Shown here: one piece after another, positions 24,005 to 33,254 of the stretch
Position numbering within the stretch: position 1 is the first letter of the stretch
Layout: every line of letters begins with the position of its first letter
Assembly: GCA_943846745.1 (NCBI GenBank)
Contig: OX044360.1
Location: forward strand, 1,798,001 to 1,862,000
Direction: 5' to 3'
Length of the DNA stretch: 64,000 nucleotides
Source: Opacimonas sp002292215
GTDB taxonomy: Bacteria > Pseudomonadota > Gammaproteobacteria > Enterobacterales > Alteromonadaceae
The notes under the pieces: model-generated
Told to the model about the DNA's origin: nothing
The model's input: only the letters and a program-made list of their open reading frames with translations
Database searches by the model: none
Position numbers and translations under genes: made by a program

Positions 24005-25303
24005 CTATTTTTCGCTACTGATGGTATCGATGATCAATGTCAAACCACTCTCAATTTGACCACTAGTAATTTCAGTATATATCCCGTTACTAGCGCCCGT
24101 ACTTAACGATATTGCAGTTGGTTGACCATCTTGCAGTAACCACACTTGTTGTTCATTTTGATTACTAGCTGCCACAATATCACGAGCTTTAGACGCGTTT
24201 GGAGGGCGAGGTATTAAACTTCTCATTAAGCCACCATTACTAGATGTTTGTTCTACCATGACGGGAGGGGTAAAACGTAAGGCAGCATTGGGAACCAACA
24301 GCACATCTTCTAGGTATTTAACCAAAATATCTGCTGTCGCAGTCATTCCTGGGCGCAATAATAAAGCGGAATTGTCCACACTAAGCACAGTTTCATAGGT
24401 TACCACTCCATCTACCGTCTGCGATGCAAAGTGCACTTGAGTTATGGTGGCTGGAAAGGTTTTGTTAGCGTAAGCATCTACCGTAAACGAAGCCTGCTGG
24501 CCAACCGCAATTTGTCCAACGTCAGCTTCATCTACATCTACATGTAATTCCATTTGGGTAAGATTTTCGGCTAAGGTAAACATTACCGGAGTTTGAAAAG
24601 AAGCGGCCATCGTCTGACCCGGTTCAACATCGCGGATCAAAACAATACCGTCTATGGGTGAATGTATGGTGGCTTTTGCCAGCGTTGTTAATTCAGCATC
24701 AAGTGCAGCTTGGGACTGAACAGTCTGTGCTTTTGCGCTTGCTAAATTAGCCACCGCCCGATCGTAAGACGCCTGCGCAGCATCACAATCCTGTTGTGAA
24801 CACATCCCAGTTTTAGCCAGTTCCCGAGAACGAAATAATATTTTTTGGGTTTCGGTAATCGTCGCTTCAACCTGTTTAACTTGTGCGTTAGCCGAATCAA
24901 GAGAGGCCTTTGCTTGGTTAACTTTGGCCTGCAACTGATCGGTATTCATCCGCGCTAGCACTTGGCCCTGTTTAACATAATCGTTAAAATCTACCAACAC
25001 CGTTTTGATCGTGCCAGAAATTTCAGAGCCCACCTCTACCTGATTAACCGGTTGCAATGTTCCGGTGGCCGTCACCGTTATACTCAATGAGCCACGACTT
25101 ACATTAGTGGTTTTGTATTGTGCAGTGTGTGCCTTTCCATCGCCTATTATTTGCCATGTAACTATGATAATACTCAACAGCCCCACAGCAACCAACAACC
25201 ATTTCCAGAAAAAGCGCTGAGTAACATTTGCGCGATTAATACCCAAGGTTTGACGAATATCGGCTTCGTGTCGACCAACCACTTTTTGCTTATCTGATGA
25301 CAT
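24005..25303 (-). CDS. MacA-like periplasmic adaptor (HlyD family)
   Basis: A 432-residue membrane-fusion protein with an N-terminal inner membrane anchor (LLVAVGLLSIIIVTW), a biotinyl-lipoyl-like half (VEVGSEISGTIKTVLVDFND), a long alpha-hairpin rich in Ala/Gln (about residues 115-190), the second lipoyl half (ATIHSPIDGIVLIRDVEPGQ) and a beta-barrel region. The longest frame begins at 25423, but the first 40 residues look non-coding; ATG 25303 begins MSSDKQK before the anchor and is preferred. It is the first gene of the exporter operon. TolC is not encoded nearby. Confidence 0.88.
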   Translation of the reverse strand: MSSDKQKVVGRHEADIRQTLGINRANVTQRFFWKWLLVAVGLLSIIIVTWQIIGDGKAHTAQYKTTNVSRGSLSITVTATGTLQPVNQVEVGSEISGTIKTVLVDFNDYVKQGQVLARMNTDQLQAKVNQAKASLDSANAQVKQVEATITETQKILFRSRELAKTGMCSQQDCDAAQASYDRAVANLASAKAQTVQSQAALDAELTTLAKATIHSPIDGIVLIRDVEPGQTMAASFQTPVMFTLAENLTQMELHVDVDEADVGQIAVGQQASFTVDAYANKTFPATITQVHFASQTVDGVVTYETVLSVDNSALLLRPGMTATADILVKYLEDVLLVPNAALRFTPPVMVEQTSSNGGLMRSLIPRPPNASKARDIVAASNQNEQQVWLLQDGQPTAISLSTGASNGIYTEITSGQIESGLTLIIDTISSEK

Positions 25304-25763
25304 TGAACAAGTCTCTATTTTTTGCTTATAGAAGGTGAAATTTGGCTGTATCGGCATAGCTAGCAACTTTTGTCGCGAGGACAGTAATCGATGTACAAAC
25401 ATATCCGAACATACATAAACCATAGGCTTGTTATGTACAGTAGGTCAATTTTTTTTCTGTATATTTAGTTGCGCACTGTGACTGTGCAAATTTGCGCTAT
25501 GCATTTTTTTACACGTATTTTTTGGACTATCATTTACCAGGAGACCAGATGAATATTCGCCGTTTTAGAGTCTGATTAGATTGCTAAGTAATGAACTTGA
25601 ATTATACTATTTGTGTACGAATCTTTGCCATGCAATATGCATTTATTACCTTCAAAGATGCAACGTATACACGCTGCAAATTTAAAGCTATTTTCTTAAC
25701 TCACATATCAGCACTTTTTAGTCCCCATATGAAAAATAAGTTATTACAAGGAGAATTAAAACC
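25304..25763. other. Intergenic stretch without a gene
   Basis: About 340-460 bp (depending on the adaptor start) between divergent genes. It is AT-rich, without a recognisable ORF, RNA or strong palindrome. It must hold the promoters of the exporter operon and of the antiporter gene, whose binding site AAGGAGA lies at 25749-25755. Confidence 0.5.
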
Positions 25764-26729
25764 ATGATGCTAGCAGTCACATTTTTAGTGCTTGGTTTTA
25801 TCCTGTTAATTTATAGCGCTAGCAGATTCGTAGAAGGTTCTGCTGTTGTCGCTCGCTATTTAGGTATGCCACCTTTGTTAATAGGGATGGTGGTGGTTGG
25901 GTTCGGCACATCGTCGCCAGAATTAGTCGTTTCGGTGACAGCCGCAGCAAATGGTAATTCGACATTAGCATTAGGCAACGCTTTTGGTTCGAATATTGCG
26001 AACATAGCCTTAATAATCGGTTTGGTGGCGCTAATTAATCCTATAATAGTAAGGTCTGAAGTTATCAAAAAAGAACTTCCAATTCTATTTGGGATTACTA
26101 TGCTCGTCGGCTGGCTAATATCAGATAACCAACTCAGTCGCTTCGATGCATGTTATTTATTAGTAGCTTTTATATTAGTGATCCTATGGTCTATATTTCA
26201 AGGTATGCGTAACCCACAAGACCAAATCGCTAATGATTTAAAGAATGAGTTAAATAACAATATTATTAGCATAAAAAAAGCGATCATGTGGTTAGTAATA
26301 GGCTTGATATTGCTAATAGCTGCGTCAAGAATGCTTGTATATGGCGCCGTTTATATAGCTCAAGGGTTAGGTATAAGTGATTTAGTTATTGGGTTAACCG
26401 TAGTTGCCATTGGTACGTCGTTGCCCGAACTTGCATCATCCTTAGTCGCAATTAAAAAAGGCGAGAACGATATGGCATTAGGCAATATCATTGGCTCAAA
26501 TTTATTTAATACGCTCGCTGTGATAGGTTTGGCAGCACTTGTTCAGCCCATGGAAATTACTCCAGAAGTAATAAGTCGTGACTGGACACTAATGATGGCT
26601 CTAACACTCTCCTTGCTAATATTAGGTATTGGTATCAAAAAACAAGGAAGAATTAACCGATTTGAAGGAGCATTGTTGCTAATAACATTCTTTATTTATA
26701 CAACGTATTTATACTACGCTTCTTTTTAA
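25764..26729 (+). CDS. Calcium/sodium antiporter, CaxA/YrbG type
   Basis: A 321-residue inner membrane protein with about ten segments in two inverted halves. Each half carries the alpha-repeat motif of the CaCA superfamily: GFGTSSPELVVSV plus GSNIANIALIIG in the first, and AIGTSLPELASSLVA plus GSNLFNTLAVIG in the second. The acidic residues needed for cation binding are present in both. It exchanges Ca2+ or a similar cation for Na+ or H+. It is a single gene with AAGGAGA 8 bases before the ATG, convergent with glmS. Confidence 0.93.
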   Translation: MMLAVTFLVLGFILLIYSASRFVEGSAVVARYLGMPPLLIGMVVVGFGTSSPELVVSVTAAANGNSTLALGNAFGSNIANIALIIGLVALINPIIVRSEVIKKELPILFGITMLVGWLISDNQLSRFDACYLLVAFILVILWSIFQGMRNPQDQIANDLKNELNNNIISIKKAIMWLVIGLILLIAASRMLVYGAVYIAQGLGISDLVIGLTVVAIGTSLPELASSLVAIKKGENDMALGNIIGSNLFNTLAVIGLAALVQPMEITPEVISRDWTLMMALTLSLLILGIGIKKQGRINRFEGALLLITFFIYTTYLYYASF

Positions 26730-26764
26730 AAGTATTTAATTATTAGCAGAGCGCCTTAAACCGG

Positions 26765-26787
26765 TCGAAAGAAGCACCCTTCGGTGC
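26765..26787 (-). terminator. Rho-independent terminator of glmS
   Basis: GCACC (26774-26778) pairs with GGTGC (26783-26787) around a CTTC/GAAG tetraloop. On the minus strand it is followed by TTCTTTC. It lies 9 bases past the glmS stop. Confidence 0.75.
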
Positions 26788-26795
26788 ATCAATTC

Positions 26796-28628
26796 TTACT
26801 CCACCGTAACGGACTTCGCCAAATTCCGAGGCTGATCCACATCCGTGCCTTTAATCAATGCCACATAGTATGACAACAACTGCAACGGGATAGTGTAGAT
26901 AATCGGTGCAACCGACTCAGCACAATGGGGCACATTAATGACTCGCATTGTTTCATCTGACTCAAAATGCGCATCTTTGTCAGCAAACACATACATGATC
27001 CCACCGCGAGCACGCACTTCTTCAACGTTTGATTTAAGTTTTTCTAGTAGTTCGTTATTCGGCGCCACGACTATCACTGGCATCTCATCATCAATTAACG
27101 CCAAAGGGCCATGTTTTAACTCACCAGAGGCATAGGCTTCGGCATGAATATAAGAGATTTCTTTAAGTTTCAGTGCCCCTTCCATTGCGATAGGATATTG
27201 CTCTCCACGTCCCAAAAACAATGAATGATGTTTATCGGCAAACTCTTCCGCTAAATCTGCGATTTCGTCTGCTAACGCTAAGGTTTCTTCGAGTTTAGAT
27301 GGCAAACTTTGCAAACCCGCTAAAATATCTGTTCGCGCCACATCACTCATACCATTGTGTTGTCCTAGTGCTAATGTCAGCATTAAGAACGCACCCAACT
27401 GTGTCGTAAATGCTTTGGTCGATGCAACACCAATTTCAGCGCCCGCTTTGGTCATAAACGCCATATCAGATTCACGCACTAATGATGAACCCGCCACATT
27501 ACAAATGGTTAAGCTGGCGGTATAACCCAATTCTTTGGCTAAACGCAGTGCTGCTAATGTATCCGCCGTTTCACCGGATTGGGAAATCGTGACCAATAAG
27601 CTATTCGGGTGGACAACTGATTTGCGGTATCTAAATTCAGACGCTATTTCAACATTACACGACACATTCGCGTATTGCTCTAACCAATAACGAGCAGTCA
27701 TGCCTGCATGGTATGACGTACCACAGGCTATGATCTGTACATGTTTGATTTTACTCAGCAGTTCATCTGCGTTTTCACCAAAAATACCTGGCGCTAAACC
27801 ATCCAAACTGACGCGCCCAGCTAACGCATTACGCAATACCGTTGGCTGTTCATAGATTTCTTTAAGCATATAATGACGATAACCGGCTTTATCGCCTGCA
27901 TCGTGCTCTACCGTTGATTCTACGATCTCGCGAACAACAGGAAGACCATCCACATCAAAAATATTAACTTCACGACGTGTGATTTCAGCCACATCACCTT
28001 CTTCAAGGAAAATAAAACGACGTGTAACAGGTAACAACGCCATCTGATCTGAAGCGATAAAGTTTTCACCCACACCCAAACCAATCACCAACGGACTACC
28101 TGAACGCGCAACAATAACGCGTGAAGGATCTTCACGATCCATGATCACCGTGCCATACGCCCCTGTAAACTGAGTCACGGCCTCTTGTACCGCAGCTAAC
28201 AACGTATCGTTAGTGTCTAATAACGAATGCACCGTATGGGCAATCGTTTCTGTGTCAGTATCAGTGCTGATAGTGTAGCCTTTGTCACGCAAACGCATGC
28301 GCAAGTCTGCAAAGTTTTCGATAATACCGTTGTGGACTACCGCAATACGATCAGATGAAGCATGAGGATGGGCGTTGTTTTCGGTAACACCACCATGCGT
28401 CGCCCAACGTGTGTGTGCAATCCCTGTTGAACCCACACCATTTTCATCGGTAATGGCATCCGCTAAGGCTTGCACTTTACCAATACGACGGACACGAGAA
28501 AATTCGCCATTCGGGCTTAATAATGCCACCCCAGCAGAATCATAACCGCGGTATTCAAGACGTCTTAAGCCTTCAATTAAAATTTCAACAACATTACGTT
28601 CGGCAACAGCGCCCACTATTCCACACAT
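26796..28628 (-). CDS. glmS: Glutamine--fructose-6-phosphate aminotransferase (isomerizing)
   Basis: A 610-residue protein of normal length. The N-terminal glutaminase starts MCGIVGAV with nucleophile Cys2 and has HTRWATHG near residue 72. Two SIS domains follow (ACGTSYHAG, TISQSGETADT), and the C terminus is QPRNLAKSVTVE. It makes glucosamine 6-phosphate for peptidoglycan and LPS. It is cotranscribed 2 bases downstream of a DeoR-type regulator. No glmS ribozyme is seen in the short upstream spacer. Confidence 0.97.
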   Translation of the reverse strand: MCGIVGAVAERNVVEILIEGLRRLEYRGYDSAGVALLSPNGEFSRVRRIGKVQALADAITDENGVGSTGIAHTRWATHGGVTENNAHPHASSDRIAVVHNGIIENFADLRMRLRDKGYTISTDTDTETIAHTVHSLLDTNDTLLAAVQEAVTQFTGAYGTVIMDREDPSRVIVARSGSPLVIGLGVGENFIASDQMALLPVTRRFIFLEEGDVAEITRREVNIFDVDGLPVVREIVESTVEHDAGDKAGYRHYMLKEIYEQPTVLRNALAGRVSLDGLAPGIFGENADELLSKIKHVQIIACGTSYHAGMTARYWLEQYANVSCNVEIASEFRYRKSVVHPNSLLVTISQSGETADTLAALRLAKELGYTASLTICNVAGSSLVRESDMAFMTKAGAEIGVASTKAFTTQLGAFLMLTLALGQHNGMSDVARTDILAGLQSLPSKLEETLALADEIADLAEEFADKHHSLFLGRGEQYPIAMEGALKLKEISYIHAEAYASGELKHGPLALIDDEMPVIVVAPNNELLEKLKSNVEEVRARGGIMYVFADKDAHFESDETMRVINVPHCAESVAPIIYTIPLQLLSYYVALIKGTDVDQPRNLAKSVTVE

Positions 28629-28630
28629 GC

Positions 28631-29461
28631 TTATTTCTCCATTGGTGGTGTACAGATGACCTGTACACCATAGTTTTGTATATGATGCTGCGCATCATCA
28701 TTTAATAGGTTATCGGTCACTAACGTCGAGATCTTGCCCCACGATAGTTCAATATTTGGCATTTTTTTGAATAACTTATCCGATTGTGCCAACACAATGG
28801 TTTGTTCAGATGAATCACTCATGACTTGGCTAAGTTTCGTTAACTCATGAAATGTCGTCGTGCCTTTAACAAGGTCAAGACCCGAAGCACCCACAAACGC
28901 CATTTCAAAATTATATGACGCAATCATCTTTTCAGACATTTGCCCTTGGAAAGATTGGGATAACGGATCCCAAGTACCGCCGCTCATTAGCACAGTCGCA
29001 TTATTACTTTTTTGAGTTAACGCCGTCGCAATCGGTAAGGAATTAGTCATGACGACCAATCCTTCAATGGTTTGTAAATAAGGTAAAAGATGCGCCGTAG
29101 TACTGCCACTATCCACCACAATTCTCGAAAAAGGCGAAATCAACTTTGCAGCTGTCGCCGCAATCGCGCGCTTGCAAGGATCGTTATCAACAATCGCCGG
29201 TTGGGATAAAGATGATGCTTGCTCGGTATTGAGGTTGTAATTAGCAGTAGGCTGAACATTAGAACTGGCATTCGCCACAGCGCCACCATGAGTTCGGATC
29301 AATACACCTTGTTGCTCTAACGTGGTTAGATACTTTCGAATCGAAACTTCCGAGACAGATAGTGAGCTTGCCAGCTGCACCACACTAACGCGACCTTTTA
29401 ATAGGATCGCATCAGTAATGTGGCGTAAATTGGCAGTAGCGCGCTGTGGATTGCGTGACAT
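28631..29461 (-). CDS. DeoR-family regulator linked to glmS
   Basis: A 276-residue regulator with an N-terminal DeoR HTH (VSVVQLASSLSVSEVSIRKY, then LEQQGVLIRTHGGAV) and a DeoRC sugar-phosphate-sensing domain (VDSGSTTAHLLPYL, MSGGTWDPLSQSFQG, FVGASGLD). The direct fusion to glmS in one operon, 2 bases apart, suggests that it senses an amino-sugar phosphate and adjusts glmS expression. AgaR/GlcR-like roles are alternatives. Confidence 0.9.
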   Translation of the reverse strand: MSRNPQRATANLRHITDAILLKGRVSVVQLASSLSVSEVSIRKYLTTLEQQGVLIRTHGGAVANASSNVQPTANYNLNTEQASSLSQPAIVDNDPCKRAIAATAAKLISPFSRIVVDSGSTTAHLLPYLQTIEGLVVMTNSLPIATALTQKSNNATVLMSGGTWDPLSQSFQGQMSEKMIASYNFEMAFVGASGLDLVKGTTTFHELTKLSQVMSDSSEQTIVLAQSDKLFKKMPNIELSWGKISTLVTDNLLNDDAQHHIQNYGVQVICTPPMEK

Positions 29462-29531
29462 TTATAAGTTTCATATTGATAATTAGGTTTCGAATTATAA
29501 CTTATGATATCAAAAACACAATATTAATTTT

Positions 29532-30926
29532 CTAAGTCATTTTCTTAGTTGGACGTTCCCAGCCAGTCAAATGGCGTTGCTTCGCACGGGCAATTGCCAA
29601 CGCGTTATCTTCGACATCCTTAGTCACTACAGAGCCGGCACCAATTGTGGCCGTATCGCCAATCGTAACCGGTGCGACCAACGAGCTATTTGACCCAATA
29701 AAAGCATTGGCACCAATAATTGTTTGAGATTTATTGACCCCATCATAATTACAAGTGATTGTCCCAGCCCCGATATTGGCATTCGCACCCACTATCGCAT
29801 CACCCAAATACGTCAAGTGATTGGCTTTTGCCCCTTCGCCTAATGTGGTTTTTTTCATTTCAACAAAGTTACCGACTTTGGCCTTTTTCGATAGCACTGA
29901 GCCAGGACGTAAACGGGCATATGGCCCTACTTGGCAAGCCTCGCCAACCTGTGCTTCTTGAATAATAGAATTAGCTTCAATAACGGTATCATCAGCAACG
30001 GTACAATTTTGTAATAGACAGTTTTGGCCGATACGGACATTGTTGCCGAGGGTCACTGTGCCTTCAAACACGCAATTAACATCAATAAAGACATCATTAC
30101 CGACCGTTAAATCACCGCGTACATCGAAGCGCGCAGGATCAGCTAATGTCGCTCCTGCCAACATCGCTTGTTGTGCATTTTCTAATTGCAGCGCACGTTC
30201 TAGTTTTGCCAAATGCACACGATTATTCACTCCTTCTACTTCGACCGCAGACTCAGGCTGCGCAGAATGAATGGATTTACCTTGTGCTGCCGCCATCGCA
30301 ATCACATCAGTAAGATAAAACTCGCCTTGGGCATTGTTGTTTTCTAATCCGTCCAACCAACCGAGTAAATCAGCCCCATTTAGGATCATGACACCGGTAT
30401 TGATTTCAGCAATCTCTCGCTGCGCATCGGTCGCATCTTTATGTTCCACAATGGCAGTAATATTGTCACCACTGGCATCGCGGATAATGCGTCCCATGCC
30501 TGTAGGATCGGCTAAATCAACAGTCAGTAACGCCACATCTGCATTCGCTTTCACCGCGTACAGTTTGCGTAAAGTCTCAGCTTTAATTAATGGCGCATCA
30601 CCAACTAATACCAAGACATCATCTTGTGGGTTGATGAACTCAGCAGCTTGTTGTACGGCATGCCCTGTCCCTAATTGCTCCGCCTGTAAACACCAGTTTA
30701 ATGTATTGTCCGATAGCGCTGTTTTTAGCAAATCAGCACCGTGACCATAGACCAGATTAATCGAATCAATCTTAATTGGTTTAATTGGATCTGACCCTAA
30801 TTTATTGACCGTGTTGATAATGCGCTGCACCATCGGCACACCGCCAATTGGGTGAAGTACCTTGGGAAGAGAAGATTGCATTCTTGTGCCTTTACCAGCA
30901 GCAAGAATCACGACAGACAATGCCAT
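29532..30926 (-). CDS. glmU: Bifunctional UDP-GlcNAc pyrophosphorylase / glucosamine-1-phosphate acetyltransferase
   Basis: A 464-residue enzyme. The N-terminal uridyltransferase domain begins ILAAGKGTRMQSSLPKVLHP, and the C-terminal left-handed beta-helix is built of hexapeptide repeats (VGNDVFIDVNCVF onward) with the KVGNFVEMKKTTLGEGAKAN acetyl-CoA region. The start is set at 30926 because AAAGGA is correctly spaced there; the 13 upstream residues of the longest frame are not part of the family. It makes UDP-GlcNAc in two steps, downstream of GlmS (GlmM is elsewhere). It is separated from the DeoR-glmS unit by a 70-bp promoter region. Confidence 0.97.
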   Translation of the reverse strand: MALSVVILAAGKGTRMQSSLPKVLHPIGGVPMVQRIINTVNKLGSDPIKPIKIDSINLVYGHGADLLKTALSDNTLNWCLQAEQLGTGHAVQQAAEFINPQDDVLVLVGDAPLIKAETLRKLYAVKANADVALLTVDLADPTGMGRIIRDASGDNITAIVEHKDATDAQREIAEINTGVMILNGADLLGWLDGLENNNAQGEFYLTDVIAMAAAQGKSIHSAQPESAVEVEGVNNRVHLAKLERALQLENAQQAMLAGATLADPARFDVRGDLTVGNDVFIDVNCVFEGTVTLGNNVRIGQNCLLQNCTVADDTVIEANSIIQEAQVGEACQVGPYARLRPGSVLSKKAKVGNFVEMKKTTLGEGAKANHLTYLGDAIVGANANIGAGTITCNYDGVNKSQTIIGANAFIGSNSSLVAPVTIGDTATIGAGSVVTKDVEDNALAIARAKQRHLTGWERPTKKMT

Positions 30927-30981
30927 AATAAGTCCTTTATAAAATAGTTGGCGAAAATATACCAAAAAGCAGCGTTAACGG

Positions 30982-31875
30982 CTATTGATTTACCACAGTT
31001 TTTCTTCGGAAACGAGAAACCGATATAGCCCCAGACGTCAAACCAATACCTAATAAAATGGTTAATCCACCGGCAATCATATAGCCCGAAATTATTTCAT
31101 CTAATATCAATGCGCCCCAAATTAAGCCAAACATAGGAACCAAATAGCCCACAGAAATCGCTTTGGAAGGGCCAATATTAACAATCAAATGAAAATACAT
31201 CATATAGGCGAGACCAGTACACACGATCGCTAAAAATCCAACCGCTAGCCAACTGTTCAGATCGGGGGTTCCAGGCATCGGAAAATACAACGCCATCGGT
31301 AACAACACTAATGCGGATATCGCTTGGCTGCCAGCAGCAATAGCAAGCGGTTTAGCTTGTGCTAAATGGCGTTTGATATAACAAATCGCATAGCCATAAC
31401 CAAACGTCGCCGCTAAACAAGCCAACACAGGTACTAGACTCACCCCCTGAAAATTCAAGGTCTCGTAGCTTAGTAAGTACACACCAACAAAGCCACAGAC
31501 AAAGCCTAACTTGGCTAAATTAGTCATGGACTCTTTGAGCCACAACCATGCGAGTAACGCACCAAACATAGGCGCAGTGCCATTTAATAAAGCCGTCAGC
31601 GCAGAAGGTAAATGCAGACTACCATAGGTAAACAAACTAAAGGGGATCGCAGTATTAGTCAGCGCCACCACAAAAATCGGTTTAGCAAATACACGGATAT
31701 CCCCAAGCTGACGCTTAGCGATAACAAACGGTAATAGCACCAATGTCGCGAGCAGTGCACGCAATTCAACCACCGCCCAAATACCAAAATCTGGCGACGT
31801 AATGCGCATCAACATAAAAGACGATCCCCAGATCGCCCCTAACAACAATAATTCGACTAAATATTTAATTGGCAA
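30982..31875 (-). CDS. EamA/DMT-superfamily transporter
   Basis: A 297-residue inner membrane protein with about ten segments in two EamA repeats (first LLLGAIWGSSFMLMRI, second GYLVPMFGLIWGALILDEI). The family exports diverse metabolites and amino acids; the substrate here cannot be told. It lies 6 bases after ogt, at the end of the speA-alkA-ogt operon. Confidence 0.88.
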   Translation of the reverse strand: MPIKYLVELLLLGAIWGSSFMLMRITSPDFGIWAVVELRALLATLVLLPFVIAKRQLGDIRVFAKPIFVVALTNTAIPFSLFTYGSLHLPSALTALLNGTAPMFGALLAWLWLKESMTNLAKLGFVCGFVGVYLLSYETLNFQGVSLVPVLACLAATFGYGYAICYIKRHLAQAKPLAIAAGSQAISALVLLPMALYFPMPGTPDLNSWLAVGFLAIVCTGLAYMMYFHLIVNIGPSKAISVGYLVPMFGLIWGALILDEIISGYMIAGGLTILLGIGLTSGAISVSRFRRKTVVNQ

Positions 31876-31881
31876 AAGACA

Positions 31882-32367
31882 TCAACCTACTAATGTGAAA
31901 GCGGCTTGCTCATGTTGCAGCAGCCATGATTTTTTATCTAACCCACCGGCATAACCGGTTAACGTTCCATTTTTTCCAATCACGCGATGACACGGGATCA
32001 CAATCGCTATCGGATTTTTACTATTCGCCATGCCCACCGCTCGTGCAGCCGTAGGTTGATGAATATGCTTAGCAATATCACCATAACTACACGAGACCCC
32101 AAACTCAATGGTCTGTAATGCAGTCCAGATTTTGTGTTGAAACTCCGTTCCTTGTGGTGCTAATGGCAAAGCAAAGATCTGTCGTTCTCCGGCAAAATAT
32201 TCGCTGAGCTGCTCGATACCTAATGCGGTGATCGCATTGCCGTGCTCTTTATTGCCACTTCGCTCAATGTCTGTCGCAACCAAAAACTGAACCTGTGTGA
32301 TCCCAGACTCACTCGCCCTAACAGCCAATTCGCCTAAAGGCGTCATTATGGATTGTTGATACATCAT
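31882..32367 (-). CDS. ogt: Methylated-DNA--protein-cysteine methyltransferase
   Basis: A 161-residue suicide repair enzyme that removes methyl groups from O6-methylguanine and O4-methylthymine. The active site IVIPCHRVIG has the acceptor Cys near residue 127; the preceding ARAVGMANSKNP helix-turn-helix and the following LTGYAGGLDKKSWLLQHE are intact. The Ada regulatory domain is absent, so it is of the Ogt class. The ATG overlaps the alkA stop (ATGA), indicating translational coupling of two alkylation-repair genes. Confidence 0.95.
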   Translation of the reverse strand: MMYQQSIMTPLGELAVRASESGITQVQFLVATDIERSGNKEHGNAITALGIEQLSEYFAGERQIFALPLAPQGTEFQHKIWTALQTIEFGVSCSYGDIAKHIHQPTAARAVGMANSKNPIAIVIPCHRVIGKNGTLTGYAGGLDKKSWLLQHEQAAFTLVG

Positions 32368-33254
32368 GTATTAGCATGCTCCCATAGTTGAATGCACACA
32401 TAACTCTGCCAAGGCGCAGCCTGCTGAGGGTCGATAGCAAAGCGTTTTAGCTGATTTTTAACCACCAAATCATTATGCAAAAACACATCCGGTGCAGATA
32501 AACCGCGCATCAACACGTAATTAACCGTCCAAGGCCCAATGCCCTTGAGCGCTAACAATGCGTGTACATTATTGACACTCAATAATGCATTATTCTGAGC
32601 AAAGGTACCAGCAACATTCAACGTCTGCTGGCGCGCTTTAGGCATGGGTAGGTTAGACGTATCATACGTTGATATTTCATGAGGATTCGGAAAATGATAC
32701 TGCTGCAACGCATGGCTTGTTGCACCCGTTGACGTCATAGACTTCTCACTGCGGATATCACCCACCCACCGATTAAGGATATTTACCGCACCTGTAACAC
32801 TAATTTGTTGACCCACGATTGCTCGGATCAACGCTTCAAAAGGAGACCAGGTTGCAGGTAGGCGAATGCCCGGCGTAAGTTCATTTGCAGCAAATCCGGC
32901 GGTTAACAGCGCCTTGGTAATCACCGGCATAGCTTGGTGTGCATCTAATACACGCGTAATATTAGCAATAACGGCATCGGCACACTCAGCCTTATGCAAA
33001 TGTAATTCGACAGTAAATCGGGCTAGCTCAGGTTCATAAGTGGCACAAAACCAACTTGAGGGTTGATCCACGCCTGCAGAATGATTTTCTTTAGTAGAAT
33101 CATCGGTAGTAACCGAATAGAAAGGACGTTCATCAAAATAGCGAGCATAACTCAATGGCCCACACGTTTCGACACCAGCAATGGCACGACGTGATAAAAA
33201 CGCCTGCACCATTGCCCAGTTATACGGTTGGGTCACATTGATATGGGTGATCAT
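32364..33254 (-). CDS. alkA: DNA-3-methyladenine glycosylase II (AlkA type)
   Basis: A 296-residue glycosylase with the AlkA N-terminal domain (NVTQPYNWAMVQAFLSRRAI) and an HhH-GPD domain (ALIRAIVGQQISV, LKGIGPWTVNYVLMRG). The catalytic Asp is in VFLHNDLVV. An insertion of about 30 polar residues (SEKSMTSTGATSHALQQYHF region, about 190-220) breaks the GPD fold and is unusual. The start is placed at ATG 33254, which overlaps the speA stop as ATGA. It excises alkylated purines. It pairs with ogt directly downstream. Confidence 0.93.
   Translation of the reverse strand: MITHINVTQPYNWAMVQAFLSRRAIAGVETCGPLSYARYFDERPFYSVTTDDSTKENHSAGVDQPSSWFCATYEPELARFTVELHLHKAECADAVIANITRVLDAHQAMPVITKALLTAGFAANELTPGIRLPATWSPFEALIRAIVGQQISVTGAVNILNRWVGDIRSEKSMTSTGATSHALQQYHFPNPHEISTYDTSNLPMPKARQQTLNVAGTFAQNNALLSVNNVHALLALKGIGPWTVNYVLMRGLSAPDVFLHNDLVVKNQLKRFAIDPQQAAPWQSYVCIQLWEHANT

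Noticed and set aside
28629..28800. glmS ribozyme or riboswitch
   Set aside because: Only 2 bases separate the DeoR gene from glmS, and such ribozymes are found in Gram-positive bacteria.
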